From: Peristeroidobacter agariperforans
GTDB lineage: Bacteria; Pseudomonadota; Gammaproteobacteria; Steroidobacterales; Steroidobacteraceae
Assembly (NCBI RefSeq): GCF_004138335.1
Contig: NZ_RYFW01000001.1
Location: 2,563,244-2,627,243 of the forward strand
Direction: 5' to 3'
DNA: 64,000 bases
Positions 32,763-41,337 of the stretch are shown here, one piece after another. Made by a program: the position numbers and the translations under genes. The notes below the pieces were generated by a model. That model did not search any database and was not told where the DNA came from. It saw nothing but the letters and a program-made list of their open reading frames with translations. How positions within the stretch are numbered: position 1 is the first letter of the stretch; each line of letters opens with the position of its first letter.

Positions 32763-33575
32763 TCAGCGGCTCTCCGCCCAGGGAAAGAATCTCGCCCGCG
32801 CCAGTCGTAACAGCCAATCCATGGTGTAGGCGAGCAGCGTGATCCAGATGACGTACGGCAGGATCACGTCCATTGCCATGTAACGGCGCACGAGGAAGAT
32901 GCGATAGCCGAGTCCCTCGGTGGATGCGATCGCTTCGGCGGCGATCAGGAACAACCAGGCCGAGCCGAGTGTCAGCCTCAATGCGTCGATCAGCCGCGGC
33001 CACAGTTGGGGCAGGATGACGCGCGTCGACAGCAGCCAGCTCGATGCACCCAGCGTTTGCGCTTTGATGAGCTGCTCCTTCGGCAGCTCGCCGGCGCGCA
33101 ATGAGACATCGCGAACGATGCAGGGGGCGACGCCGAACACGATCAATGCGATCTTCGCGACCTCGCCCAGGCCGAGGACGATAAACAGAATGGGCAGAAT
33201 GGCCAGCGGTGGAATCATCGCTAACGCGGCCACGAAAGGACCCAATAACGAACGCACGACCGGCAGGGCGCCGATGGCGAGACCGCCGACGATGCCGATG
33301 AATGCGCTGATGGCGAGCGCAATCAGCAGGCGCTTCATGCTCGCGCCCGTATCCAACCACCACAGTACTTCACCGCTGCGTCTGTCTTCCTCGACGGCAT
33401 AGCTCTTCAACGTATCGACGAAGGCGCTGGGCGCCGGCAGCAGTTTGTCGTCGGGGTTCTCGGCGAGTCGGGCGGCCGAGCCAAATAGATAAGCGGCGAT
33501 CAGAATCAAGAACGGCAACGCGCCGAGAGCCAGCGCGCTACCGCGAGAAGGATAGAGGTTTACCAGCCGAGGCAT
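32763..33575 (-). CDS. ABC transporter permease (guanidine/urea-carboxylase-associated importer)
   Basis: A 270-residue inner membrane permease of the SsuC/TauC type with about six helices. The cytoplasmic EAA-like loop is KEQLIKAQTLGASSWLLSTR, followed by the ILPQLWPRLIDALRLTLGSA helix. It sits between the binding protein gene (55-bp gap) and the ATPase gene (2-bp gap), and all three are behind the riboswitch. Confidence 0.92.
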   Translation of the reverse strand: MPRLVNLYPSRGSALALGALPFLILIAAYLFGSAARLAENPDDKLLPAPSAFVDTLKSYAVEEDRRSGEVLWWLDTGASMKRLLIALAISAFIGIVGGLAIGALPVVRSLLGPFVAALAMIPPLAILPILFIVLGLGEVAKIALIVFGVAPCIVRDVSLRAGELPKEQLIKAQTLGASSWLLSTRVILPQLWPRLIDALRLTLGSAWLFLIAAEAIASTEGLGYRIFLVRRYMAMDVILPYVIWITLLAYTMDWLLRLARARFFPWAESR

Positions 33576-33630
33576 GAGTTCGGCTCGCCGTGCTTCGCGA
33601 TCGTGTTCGACCGAAGGCCGCTGTGATTTA

Positions 33631-34710
33631 TCACAGCGCCCTGTCCGCAGCCATCTTCATGTAGCTCGCGTCAAATCTCATCTTCACGCTCTTCGCATTG
33701 CCGAGCGTCTTGCCGCCGGGGAATTCGATGCCGACCGCGTCGACCGTCTTCGCGCCTTCGCCGAGCAGGCCGTGATCGAACGAGAACTTGCGCACCAGGT
33801 CCATCGTCTTGATCACCGTCGGGCTGGTTGCGAACGTGTGCGCTTCCGCCGGTGTCCAGAACATCTTCGTGGTCGCAAGCTGGCTGTTGAATCCCGCGAG
33901 GTCGGTGCCGGATGCCTTGGCCATGTGAGCCAGCGCCTTCGGGTCCTTCGCGACCATGAGCTGCAATGTTTCATACCACGCGCCGACCAACGCCTTCGCC
34001 AGTTTCGGGTTGTCCTTGAGCGTTGCGGTGTTCACGACCATCAGGTCGATGATCTCGCCCGGGATCTTGCTGGAGTCGAACACCAGCTGCGCATCCTTCG
34101 CCGCGAGGATCTCGCTGAGCTGCGGCTTCCAGGTCACAGTGGCCTTCGTGTCTGCGGCGGCGTATGCGCCGACGATGTCGGCATCGGATGTGTTGACGAC
34201 CTTGATGTCACGTTCCTGCATGCCCGCCGTTTGCAGCGCCCGGGCCAGCAGATAGTGCGACACCGACAGTTCGACCAGGTTCACCGGCAGGCCTTTGATG
34301 TTGGCCAGTGTCTTGCCTTTGCCTTTCAATACCACGCCGTCGTTGCCGTTGGAGAAGTCGCCGACGATGAGCGCGGTGGAATCAACGCCGCCCGCGGACG
34401 GAATGGTGAGCATGTCCATGTTGGTCATCACGCAGCCGTCGAACGCGCCGGCGGTGTACTGATTGATGGACTCGACGTAGTCGTTGATCTGCGTGAGCTG
34501 AATGGCTATGCCGTACCTGTCCGCCCACTTCTTCAAGATGCCGCTCTCGGCGGCATAGTCCCACGGCATCCAGCCTACGTAGATGCTCCAGGCGATTTTG
34601 AATGATTTCTTTTCGGCCGCGTGCGCCGCCGGCGTCAGCGCCAGCAGCGTCAGGGTCAGCAGCGCGACCCGGAGCGTGCGAACAGCAAGCGAATGAGCGT
34701 GGGAAAGCAT
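33631..34710 (-). CDS. Periplasmic substrate-binding protein of the riboswitch-controlled ABC importer
   Basis: This 359-residue protein starts at ATG 34710 with GGAGA 7 bases upstream. A Sec signal peptide ends AAHA (about residue 31). The mature part has the NMT1/SsuA-like fold: FKIAWSIYVGWMPWDYAAES, GAFDGCVMTNMDMLTIPSAG, VNLVELSVSHYLLARALQ. It matches the binding protein that accompanies urea carboxylase gene sets in many Proteobacteria. With a guanidine-I riboswitch in its leader, guanidine or a related compound is the likely ligand. It is first in a three-gene operon. Confidence 0.92.
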   Translation of the reverse strand: MLSHAHSLAVRTLRVALLTLTLLALTPAAHAAEKKSFKIAWSIYVGWMPWDYAAESGILKKWADRYGIAIQLTQINDYVESINQYTAGAFDGCVMTNMDMLTIPSAGGVDSTALIVGDFSNGNDGVVLKGKGKTLANIKGLPVNLVELSVSHYLLARALQTAGMQERDIKVVNTSDADIVGAYAAADTKATVTWKPQLSEILAAKDAQLVFDSSKIPGEIIDLMVVNTATLKDNPKLAKALVGAWYETLQLMVAKDPKALAHMAKASGTDLAGFNSQLATTKMFWTPAEAHTFATSPTVIKTMDLVRKFSFDHGLLGEGAKTVDAVGIEFPGGKTLGNAKSVKMRFDASYMKMAADRAL

Positions 34711-34779
34711 TCGGCGTCTCCTCTTATTTGACAGGTCACTCGAACCGAGTGCCGGAAGACGCATCCCGCCAGAATAAAT

Positions 34780-34811
34780 GGGGAGGCCGCCTGCCAGCGC
34801 GCAAACCTCCC
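34780..34811 (-). terminator. Candidate expression platform of the guanidine-I riboswitch
   Basis: On the minus strand GGGAGG, the last bases of the aptamer, can pair with CCTCCC at 34781-34786, followed by ATTTATTCT. Pairing would disrupt the 3' side of the aptamer, so ligand binding should prevent this terminator-like hairpin and turn expression on. The loop is long (19 bases) and the T tract is imperfect, hence moderate confidence. Confidence 0.5.
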
Positions 34812-34896
34812 GGGCTTTTATCCCGCCGTGTATCCAGCCTCGTCACTGGACTGCCTCTCTCGGACCAGCATCGCGAGCGACCGGAACCCTAGAGGC
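34806..34896 (-). ncRNA. Guanidine-I (ykkC) riboswitch aptamer
   Basis: The minus strand shows the conserved blocks of the ykkC class in order: CTAGGGTTCCGG, CTGGTCCGAGAGAGGC, ACACGGC and GGGATAAAAGCCCGGGAGG, with matching spacing and helices. It senses free guanidine. It lies about 95 bp before the binding protein gene of the ABC importer and therefore controls the importer operon. The enzymes diverge on the other strand. The whole gap between the divergent operons runs from 34711 to 35143; outside the riboswitch I see no second aptamer and no clear promoter in it. Confidence 0.93.
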
Positions 34897-35143
34897 AAAT
34901 TGCAATGCTGAAGTTTGCAAATGACGTGCCGGTCGTCGGTCACTGCATTTGACGCGACATCCCTGGTGCGAGTCGGTTGCGAATGCATTCAAATGGCGCG
35001 CCGAATTGTCATAGTCGCACTCAAGCAGTGCGTTCGAGTCGATGGAGAGCTGCGCCGGAAAGTGAATGTGGCGCTGAAATGCACGAGCAGCGCGCTTGGT
35101 ACGCTCCTTGCTCTGCCCCTTCCAAGTCAACGCCGACTTGTTC

Positions 35144-35881
35144 ATGGGTGTGGGAATGGCCGAAGGCGCGCCGTATTGGATGCTTTGGGACGAACTCGTC
35201 GTCGGCGGGGCCCATTGGTCCGGGCTGTTGCGGCGGGGTACGACGCTGCGGCTCGCCGACGTGGCCGGCGGCGGCAATGTCTCGGCGCTGTTCTATAATT
35301 ATGAGGACCGGCTCGAGCGTTACAACATGGCCGACACGCTCAAGGCCCAGCACACCGCGTTCCTGACCCGCGCCTGCGTGTGCTACTCCGACATGGGCCG
35401 AGTGATGTGCTCCATTACCGACGACACCTGCGGCTGGCACGACACCTTATGCGGTGTGACGAACGCTTCCATGGTCAGCTCGAAGTACGGCGATGCTCGC
35501 TATCAGGAACGTCGCAACGAGTATCACCGCAACGCTTACGACGGTTTTCTCAATGAGTTGGGCAAGTACGGCCTGGGCAAGCGCGACCTGGCTGCCAACA
35601 TCAATTTCTTCAGCAAAGTGACGGCCGATGACGCGGGCAATCTCAAGTTCCATGTGGGGAACTCGGTTGCGGGCAGCTACATCGATCTGCGCTTCGAGAT
35701 GAACACCTTGGTGGTGCTGGCTGCCTGTCAGCATCCGCTGGATCCCGCGACCGAGTATCAGCCCAAGGAGGTGCGGCTGACGACGTGGCACTCGCGTCCG
35801 GCTCCGCGTAATGATCCTTGTCGCACGCGCTGCCCCGAGAATGAGCGCGGCTTTCGCAACACCGAAGTGTGGTACCGCTGA
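35144..35881 (+). CDS. DUF1989 protein UAAP1 type, carboxyguanidine deiminase subunit
   Basis: A 245-residue urea-carboxylase-associated protein. Conserved features include [39 protein letters not shown], the metal-site-like [16 protein letters not shown], and [20 protein letters not shown]. With its partner downstream it should hydrolyse carboxyguanidine to allophanate and ammonia. The start is uncertain: homology begins near 35159, ATG 35144 and ATG 35156 are both possible, and TTG 35096 is unlikely. It overlaps the next gene by one base (TGATG). A Cys-rich tail ([13 protein letters not shown]) follows the core domain. Confidence 0.85.
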   Translation: MGVGMAEGAPYWMLWDELVVGGAHWSGLLRRGTTLRLADVAGGGNVSALFYNYEDRLERYNMADTLKAQHTAFLTRACVCYSDMGRVMCSITDDTCGWHDTLCGVTNASMVSSKYGDARYQERRNEYHRNAYDGFLNELGKYGLGKRDLAANINFFSKVTADDAGNLKFHVGNSVAGSYIDLRFEMNTLVVLAACQHPLDPATEYQPKEVRLTTWHSRPAPRNDPCRTRCPENERGFRNTEVWYR

Positions 35882-36531
35882 TGCCACTCAAAGAAAGCTC
35901 ATTGGATGCGGCGAAGGCGGTGCGCCGGGAAGTCATTCCCGCCGGCGAGCCCTGGATGGGCAGCCTCAGGAAAGGGCAGCACTTCCGCATCGTCGATCTC
36001 GAAGGCAATCAAGCCGTCGACACGTTGTTCTATAGCAGCGCCTCGCTCGACGAGCGTTACAGCGCTCAGGACACGATTCGCGCCCAGGGAAACATTTATC
36101 TCACGGCGGGTACGCAGCTGGTGTCCAACGAAGGCAATACGATGCTGACGATCGTTGCCGATACGTGCGGCCGTCACGATACGCTGGGTGGGGCGTGCTC
36201 GGCGGAAAGCAACACGGTTCGGTACGCAATTGAGAAGCGGCACATGCACAGCTGTCGCGACAACTTCCTGCTGGCGCTCACACACTGGGGCGCGAAGTAT
36301 CACCGCGACATCGGCAAGCGCGATCTCGCGAGCAACATCAACTTCTTCATGAACGTGCCGGTCACGCCGCAAGGCAAGCTGACGTTCGCCGATGGCATCT
36401 CGGCTGCCGGCCGCTATGTCGAGATGCGCGCCGAGATGGATGTGACGGTGTTGATCTCCAACTGTCCGCAGTTGAACAACCCGTGCAACGGCTATAACCC
36501 GACGCCGGTCGAAGTGCTGGTCTGGGACTGA
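35881..36531 (+). CDS. DUF1989 protein UAAP2 type, carboxyguanidine deiminase subunit
   Basis: A 216-residue paralogue of the preceding protein. Family features are [60 protein letters not shown] and [16 protein letters not shown]. The ATG at 35881 overlaps the stop of UAAP1 by one base, so the two subunits are made together, consistent with a heteromeric deiminase. The following gene is the carboxylase, separated by a 114-bp stretch that carries a guanidine-II-type riboswitch. Confidence 0.88.
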   Translation: MPLKESSLDAAKAVRREVIPAGEPWMGSLRKGQHFRIVDLEGNQAVDTLFYSSASLDERYSAQDTIRAQGNIYLTAGTQLVSNEGNTMLTIVADTCGRHDTLGGACSAESNTVRYAIEKRHMHSCRDNFLLALTHWGAKYHRDIGKRDLASNINFFMNVPVTPQGKLTFADGISAAGRYVEMRAEMDVTVLISNCPQLNNPCNGYNPTPVEVLVWD

Positions 36532-36555
36532 CGGCAGGCGACGCCCACGTCGCCA

Positions 36556-36603
36556 CTTGCGGGACGACCCGCGAGTTTCATGACAACGCCGGGACGACCC
36601 GGC
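36556..36603 (+). ncRNA. Guanidine-II (mini-ykkC) riboswitch, two ACGA hairpins
   Basis: Two GC-rich stem-loops, each with GGGACGACCC at the tip, lie 12 bases apart. P1 spans 36556-36575 (GCGGG-ACGA-CCCGC, extended by three more pairs including one wobble). P2 spans 36588-36603 (GCCGGG-ACGA-CCCGGC). Paired hairpins with ACGR loops are the defining feature of the guanidine-II class, which binds guanidine through a kissing-loop dimer. It starts 24 bp after the UAAP2 stop and ends 42 bp before the carboxylase ATG, so it should tune the carboxylase alone. The call is by eye; a covariance search would settle it. Confidence 0.85.
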
Positions 36604-36611
36604 ACAGGGCA

Positions 36612-36628
36612 GCCCGGCGCCGCCGGGC
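36612..36628 (+). promoter_or_regulatory. Hairpin after the guanidine-II riboswitch
   Basis: GCCCGGC and GCCGGGC form a perfect 7-bp stem with a three-base loop between the riboswitch and the carboxylase ribosome binding site (GAAGG, 36635-36639). There is no T tract. It might compete with P2 and so couple guanidine binding to translation; this is inference. Confidence 0.4.
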
Positions 36629-36645
36629 GGGTCGAAGGCGTTATC

Positions 36646-39600
36646 ATGTTCGACAAAGTGCTGATCGCGAATCGTGGCGCGATTGCTTGCAGGATCGTTC
36701 GTACCCTGCGGCGGCTGGGCATTCGCTCGGTGGCCATCTACTCCGAGGCAGATCGTCATTCGATGCACGTTGCGATGGCCGACGAAGCCATTCACATCGG
36801 CGCGGCGCCGGCTGCCGAAAGTTATCTCCAGCAGGATCGCATCATCACCGCCGCTCGCGAGTCCGGCGCTCAGGCGATCCACCCGGGCTACGGATTCTTG
36901 AGCGAGAACGCGGCGTTCGCGGAAAAGTGTGAAGCCGCGGGGATCGTTTTCGTCGGGCCGAGCGCCCAGCAGATGCGAAGCTTCGGACTCAAGCACACGG
37001 CCCGCGAGCTGGCTCAAGCGCAGGAAGTGCCGCTGCTGCCCGGTAGTGGGTTGTTGAGGAACGCCGAACACGCTGTTCTGGAGGCTGCTGCTATCGGCTA
37101 TCCCGTGATGTTGAAGAGCACTGCGGGCGGCGGTGGCATCGGCATGCAGCTGTGTCGTAGTGCCGAGGAGTTGGCTGCCGCCTATCACACGGTAGAGCGC
37201 TTGGCCGCAAGCAACTTCAGTCAGGGCGGCGTGTTCATCGAGAAGTTCGTCGAGCAGGCGCGCCATATCGAAGTGCAGATCTTCGGCGACGGTTGCGGCA
37301 ATGTCGTGGCGCTCGGCGAAAGAGATTGCTCGGTACAGCGACGCAATCAGAAGGTCATCGAAGAAGCGCCCGCGCCGCGGCTCGACGATCGGACACGACT
37401 GCACCTATTTGCGTGCGCCGAACGCCTCGGTCGGAGCGTCGGATACAAATCGGCCGGCACCGTCGAATTCGTGTACGACGACGCGAGTGGCCAGTTCTAC
37501 TTTCTCGAGGTGAATACGCGCTTGCAGGTCGAGCACGGCGTCACCGAGCAGGTCACTGGAGTCGATCTCGTTGAATGGATGCTGGGGGTCGCCGCCGGTG
37601 AGCCGCCGGACCTGATTGGCGATCGGGTGCAATCGCGCGGTCATTCCATCCAGGTTCGCGTGTATGCGGAGGATCCGTCGCATCAGTTTCGTCCGTCGAG
37701 TGGCCTGCTGTCACATGTGCGATGGCCGGACGGCGTCAGGGTCGATCATTGGGTCGAGACGGGCACGGAAGTGCCGGCGCACTACGATCCTATGCTCGCG
37801 AAGATCATTTCTCACGGGTCGGATCGCGAGGAGGCGCTGCAGAAGCTGCAGGATGCGCTAAAGGCTGCGCAGTTGTATGGCATCGAGACGAACCTCGCGT
37901 ACCTGCGGCACGTGATTGCAGATGAGGTGTTTCGCGAGGGGCGGCAGACGACGCGCTTTCTCGCTCGATTCGAATATCGGCCCACGACGGTGGAAGTCAT
38001 TCAGGCGGGCACGCACACGAGCATTCAAGAGTTTCCGGGTCGCGTGGGTTATTGGGATATCGGCGTGCCGCCCTCGGGGCCCATGGATGACCTCGCGTTT
38101 CGGCTCGCGAATGAGCTGGTTGGGAATACCGGATCTTCTGCGGGCCTGGAACTGACGGTCAGCGGACCGACGCTGAAGTTCAACGCAGCGGCGGTGATTG
38201 CGCTAGGTGGCGCGCAGATGCAGGCGGAGTTGAATGGCGAGCCCCTGCCGTACTGGACCGCAGTCAACGTCGCTGCCGGTAGCGTGTTGAAGATGCGCTC
38301 CATTCAAGGCGCTGGGCAGCGCACGTATCTTGCCGTGCGTGGCGGATTCGATGTGCCGACCTATATGGGCAGCCGGGCCACCTTCACGCTCGGCCAGTTC
38401 GGCGGCCACGCCGGTCGCGCGCTCCGCGCCGGCGATACGTTACGGCTGCACGAGAACGTTGAGTTGACGGCGGTTGGTGCTTCGTTACCACCGTCGCGCA
38501 TACCCGCCTATTCGAACGCGTGGACGATCGACGTGATGTCCGGTCCGCATGGGGCGCCTGACTTCTTTACCGATCAGGACATTCAGACCTTCTTCGCCGC
38601 CGAATGGGAAGTGCACTACAACTCCAGCCGCACCGGCGTGCGCCTGATTGGGCCCAGGCCCACTTGGGCACGGGCTGATGGCGGCGAGGCGGGGCTGCAT
38701 CCTTCGAACATTCACGACAACGCGTATGCTATCGGCGCAATCGACTTCACCGGCGACATGCCAGTGATCCTCGGACCGGACGGGCCGAGCCTCGGCGGAT
38801 TTGTCTGTCCGGCGACGATCATCAGCAGCGAGTTGTGGAAGGTTGGTCAGCTGCGGCCCGGCGACAAGGTCAGATTCAGATGCGTGGGCTCGACCACGCC
38901 TGTTCTTTACACTCACCCTGGGTCGACCACCGGAATACCCGCTGTCTGCTACCGCCAGGCTGGCGACAACTACTTGCTGGTCGAGTATGGCCCGCTCGCA
39001 CTCGATCTCGAGCTGCGCTTCCGGGTGCATGCCTTGATGGACTGGCTGCAGCGGCAGCGAATTCGCGGGGTGCTCGAACTGACGCCGGGGATCCGCTCAC
39101 TGCAGGTCCACTTCGACAGTCGCGTCATCTCACAGCGCGCGTTGTCGGACGTTTTGCTTTGCGCAGAAGATGAACTGCCCGCGGTCGACGACATCGAGGT
39201 GCCGAGCCGCATCGTTCACCTGCCACTCTCCTGGGACGATCCTGCAACGCGCGTCGCCATCGACAAATATGTGCAGTCGGTGAGAAAGGACGCACCCTGG
39301 TGTCCGAGCAACATCGAGTTCATTCGTCGCGTGAATGGGCTCGAATCCATCGATGACGTTCGGCGCATCGTTTTCGATGCCAGCTATCTCGTGATGGGGC
39401 TGGGCGATGTTTATCTCGGTGCGCCAGTCGCGACCCCGCTCGACCCCCGGCATCGTCTCGTCACGACCAAATACAACCCGGCGCGTACCTGGACGCCGGA
39501 GAACGCCGTCGGCATCGGCGGCGCTTACTTGTGCGTGTATGGGATGGAGGGGCCGGGCGGATATCAGTTCGTGGGGCGCACGGTGCAGATGTGGAATCGT

Positions 39601-40155
39601 CACCGGCAAACCCGGGATTTCAAGGACGGCAAACAATGGCTGCTGCGCTTCTTCGATCAACTGCGGTTCTATCCGGTGTCGGCGGACGAGCTGTTACAGA
39701 TGCGGGAGGACTTCCCTCGCGGCAAGTTCCAGCTGCGCGTGGAAGAGAGCATGCTGAGGTTGCGCGAGTATCGGCAGTTCCTGGCCGACAACCACGACTC
39801 GATCGGTGCGTTCAAAGCTCGACAGCAAGCGGCGTTTGAAGCCGAAAGAGAGCGCTGGCGCGCGAGCGGCCAGCTCACCTTCGACACAGAACCTGCCGTG
39901 ATCAACGAATCCAGCGCACAGGCCGTGCCTGCCGGCTGCGAGGCGATCACCTCGCCGGTCACCGGCAGCGTTTGGAAACAATCGCTCGCCGTGGGCCAAC
40001 GGATCGATGCTGGCGATGAGTTGCTGGTCATCGAAGCCATGAAAATGGAGATTCCGATCATCGCCGATCAATCAGGCGAGATCGTCGAAATCCGCAGCGC
40101 CGCCGGCCGCGCGGTCTCGGCAGGGGAGGTGCTCGTTGCGATCAAGCCGATCTGA
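36646..40155 (+). CDS. Biotin-dependent urea/guanidine carboxylase
   Basis: A 1169-residue multidomain enzyme. The biotin carboxylase domain (about 1-450) starts [20 protein letters not shown] and holds [15 protein letters not shown] and [14 protein letters not shown]. KipA/KipI-like carboxyltransferase domains follow (about 470-1060, [20 protein letters not shown]). The biotinyl domain ends the protein, with Lys in [11 protein letters not shown]. It carboxylates urea or guanidine using ATP and bicarbonate. The two riboswitches and the deiminase-type partners point to guanidine. ATG 36646 has GAAGG upstream and is the family start. No allophanate hydrolase domain is fused, and none is encoded next to it. 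Confidence 0.93.
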   Translation: MFDKVLIANRGAIACRIVRTLRRLGIRSVAIYSEADRHSMHVAMADEAIHIGAAPAAESYLQQDRIITAARESGAQAIHPGYGFLSENAAFAEKCEAAGIVFVGPSAQQMRSFGLKHTARELAQAQEVPLLPGSGLLRNAEHAVLEAAAIGYPVMLKSTAGGGGIGMQLCRSAEELAAAYHTVERLAASNFSQGGVFIEKFVEQARHIEVQIFGDGCGNVVALGERDCSVQRRNQKVIEEAPAPRLDDRTRLHLFACAERLGRSVGYKSAGTVEFVYDDASGQFYFLEVNTRLQVEHGVTEQVTGVDLVEWMLGVAAGEPPDLIGDRVQSRGHSIQVRVYAEDPSHQFRPSSGLLSHVRWPDGVRVDHWVETGTEVPAHYDPMLAKIISHGSDREEALQKLQDALKAAQLYGIETNLAYLRHVIADEVFREGRQTTRFLARFEYRPTTVEVIQAGTHTSIQEFPGRVGYWDIGVPPSGPMDDLAFRLANELVGNTGSSAGLELTVSGPTLKFNAAAVIALGGAQMQAELNGEPLPYWTAVNVAAGSVLKMRSIQGAGQRTYLAVRGGFDVPTYMGSRATFTLGQFGGHAGRALRAGDTLRLHENVELTAVGASLPPSRIPAYSNAWTIDVMSGPHGAPDFFTDQDIQTFFAAEWEVHYNSSRTGVRLIGPRPTWARADGGEAGLHPSNIHDNAYAIGAIDFTGDMPVILGPDGPSLGGFVCPATIISSELWKVGQLRPGDKVRFRCVGSTTPVLYTHPGSTTGIPAVCYRQAGDNYLLVEYGPLALDLELRFRVHALMDWLQRQRIRGVLELTPGIRSLQVHFDSRVISQRALSDVLLCAEDELPAVDDIEVPSRIVHLPLSWDDPATRVAIDKYVQSVRKDAPWCPSNIEFIRRVNGLESIDDVRRIVFDASYLVMGLGDVYLGAPVATPLDPRHRLVTTKYNPARTWTPENAVGIGGAYLCVYGMEGPGGYQFVGRTVQMWNRHRQTRDFKDGKQWLLRFFDQLRFYPVSADELLQMREDFPRGKFQLRVEESMLRLREYRQFLADNHDSIGAFKARQQAAFEAERERWRASGQLTFDTEPAVINESSAQAVPAGCEAITSPVTGSVWKQSLAVGQRIDAGDELLVIEAMKMEIPIIADQSGEIVEIRSAAGRAVSAGEVLVAIKPI

Positions 40156-40387
40156 GCTGGGGCATTGCTCGAGCTCATCCGACATAACGCAGGCTTAGCT
40201 GAACGAGCACGCTGAACAGCTCGCATCCGTACGAGCTCCCCGTCCGAAACTGCCAACTGTTTGGCAGAGCTGCAAAGTGTGACGCAGTACAGTCCTGCTG
40301 CAGACCAGACATAAGGAAGGGCTTCGCGCGCTTCCGCAGGTTCGGTGGAAGGGCGCAAGACAGTGGCTTCAACGTCAAGGGACTTCG

Positions 40388-41254
40388 ATGGATGTTTCTG
40401 AGACCATTCTGGCGGCCATGATCGGTGCACTGGCAACCGTTGCCACCGCCTTGTTTCAGCTGTTCAGCAGCTTCAAACAGCAACGTAGCAGCAAGGTCGA
40501 CGTGCGGCCGAAGAAGCGCTCCGCGCTGCGGTCGGTTCTGGCGGTACTCGCGTTGATGGTTGCCTCCGGGGCCGGCGGATTTCTCTACTCCGAGTTCATC
40601 AAAGAGCGCGCGTCTGAAGATATGCGCGCCATGCGTGGCGAGCTGAAGGAGCTGCGCTCATTGATTGCAGCCGAGCGCGAGGCCGCGCGCACTGAAGCGT
40701 CAGCTGCACTCGAGGCTCCTGCTATGGATCACAGTGCAGTGACGTTGCCGGCGTCGATGGACAGCGTCGCCGACAGTGTGGAGTCTGTTGTCTATGTTCC
40801 TGCCTGTCGCGCAGGTGGTGTGACCAACGCTTGCAACGAGCAGGAAGCTCAACGCATTGCTCTGTGTGGAACGATACCGGCGTACGCTCGTGTCGATCGC
40901 ATCCAGTTGTTCGCGCAGCCGGATGCTATGCAGTACCCCTGGGACAAACATCAGGTTACGTTCGAGCAGGATCTCGGTGGCGCACGCTTCACTGGCAACT
41001 CGTTCGAGTATGCGCAGGGCGAGGATCTGAAGGCCGTGTGCGTGAATTTCATGCAGTGGAGCAGCGAGCATCCGCATATCGCGCGGATCGTCGTCGAGTT
41101 CGGCTTCGGGAATGCGCCGACTCCGATCGAGCCTGCGCCGATGACCGTGCCAGTGCAGATGACGCCGACGCAGGTGCCGGCGGTTATTGCCGCTGAGTCG
41201 TTGCCGGCAGTGGCGACGCCTGCGGCGTTCACGGGCGCCGGTGCCGCTCAGTGA
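40388..41254 (+). CDS. Membrane protein of unknown function with coiled coil and Cys-containing C-terminal domain
   Basis: A 288-residue protein with two hydrophobic segments (about 8-25 and 56-74), a short coiled coil (SEDMRAMRGELKELRSLIAA, about 78-100), a beta-rich domain with four Cys (VPACRAGGVTNACNEQEAQR, IALCGT, AVCVNFMQWSS) and a Pro/Ala/Thr-rich tail. I do not recognise the family. The start ATG 40388 lies at the beginning of the first hydrophobic segment. It is separated by 232 bp from the carboxylase and is probably not part of that operon. Confidence 0.65.
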   Translation: MDVSETILAAMIGALATVATALFQLFSSFKQQRSSKVDVRPKKRSALRSVLAVLALMVASGAGGFLYSEFIKERASEDMRAMRGELKELRSLIAAEREAARTEASAALEAPAMDHSAVTLPASMDSVADSVESVVYVPACRAGGVTNACNEQEAQRIALCGTIPAYARVDRIQLFAQPDAMQYPWDKHQVTFEQDLGGARFTGNSFEYAQGEDLKAVCVNFMQWSSEHPHIARIVVEFGFGNAPTPIEPAPMTVPVQMTPTQVPAVIAAESLPAVATPAAFTGAGAAQ

Positions 41255-41337
41255 TACTTTTTTAACCGGAAAGTTCACCCTGGCGATATTTGTGGTATCT
41301 CTTTAGATACTACATGAGCATCGTTCGGGGGACGGTC

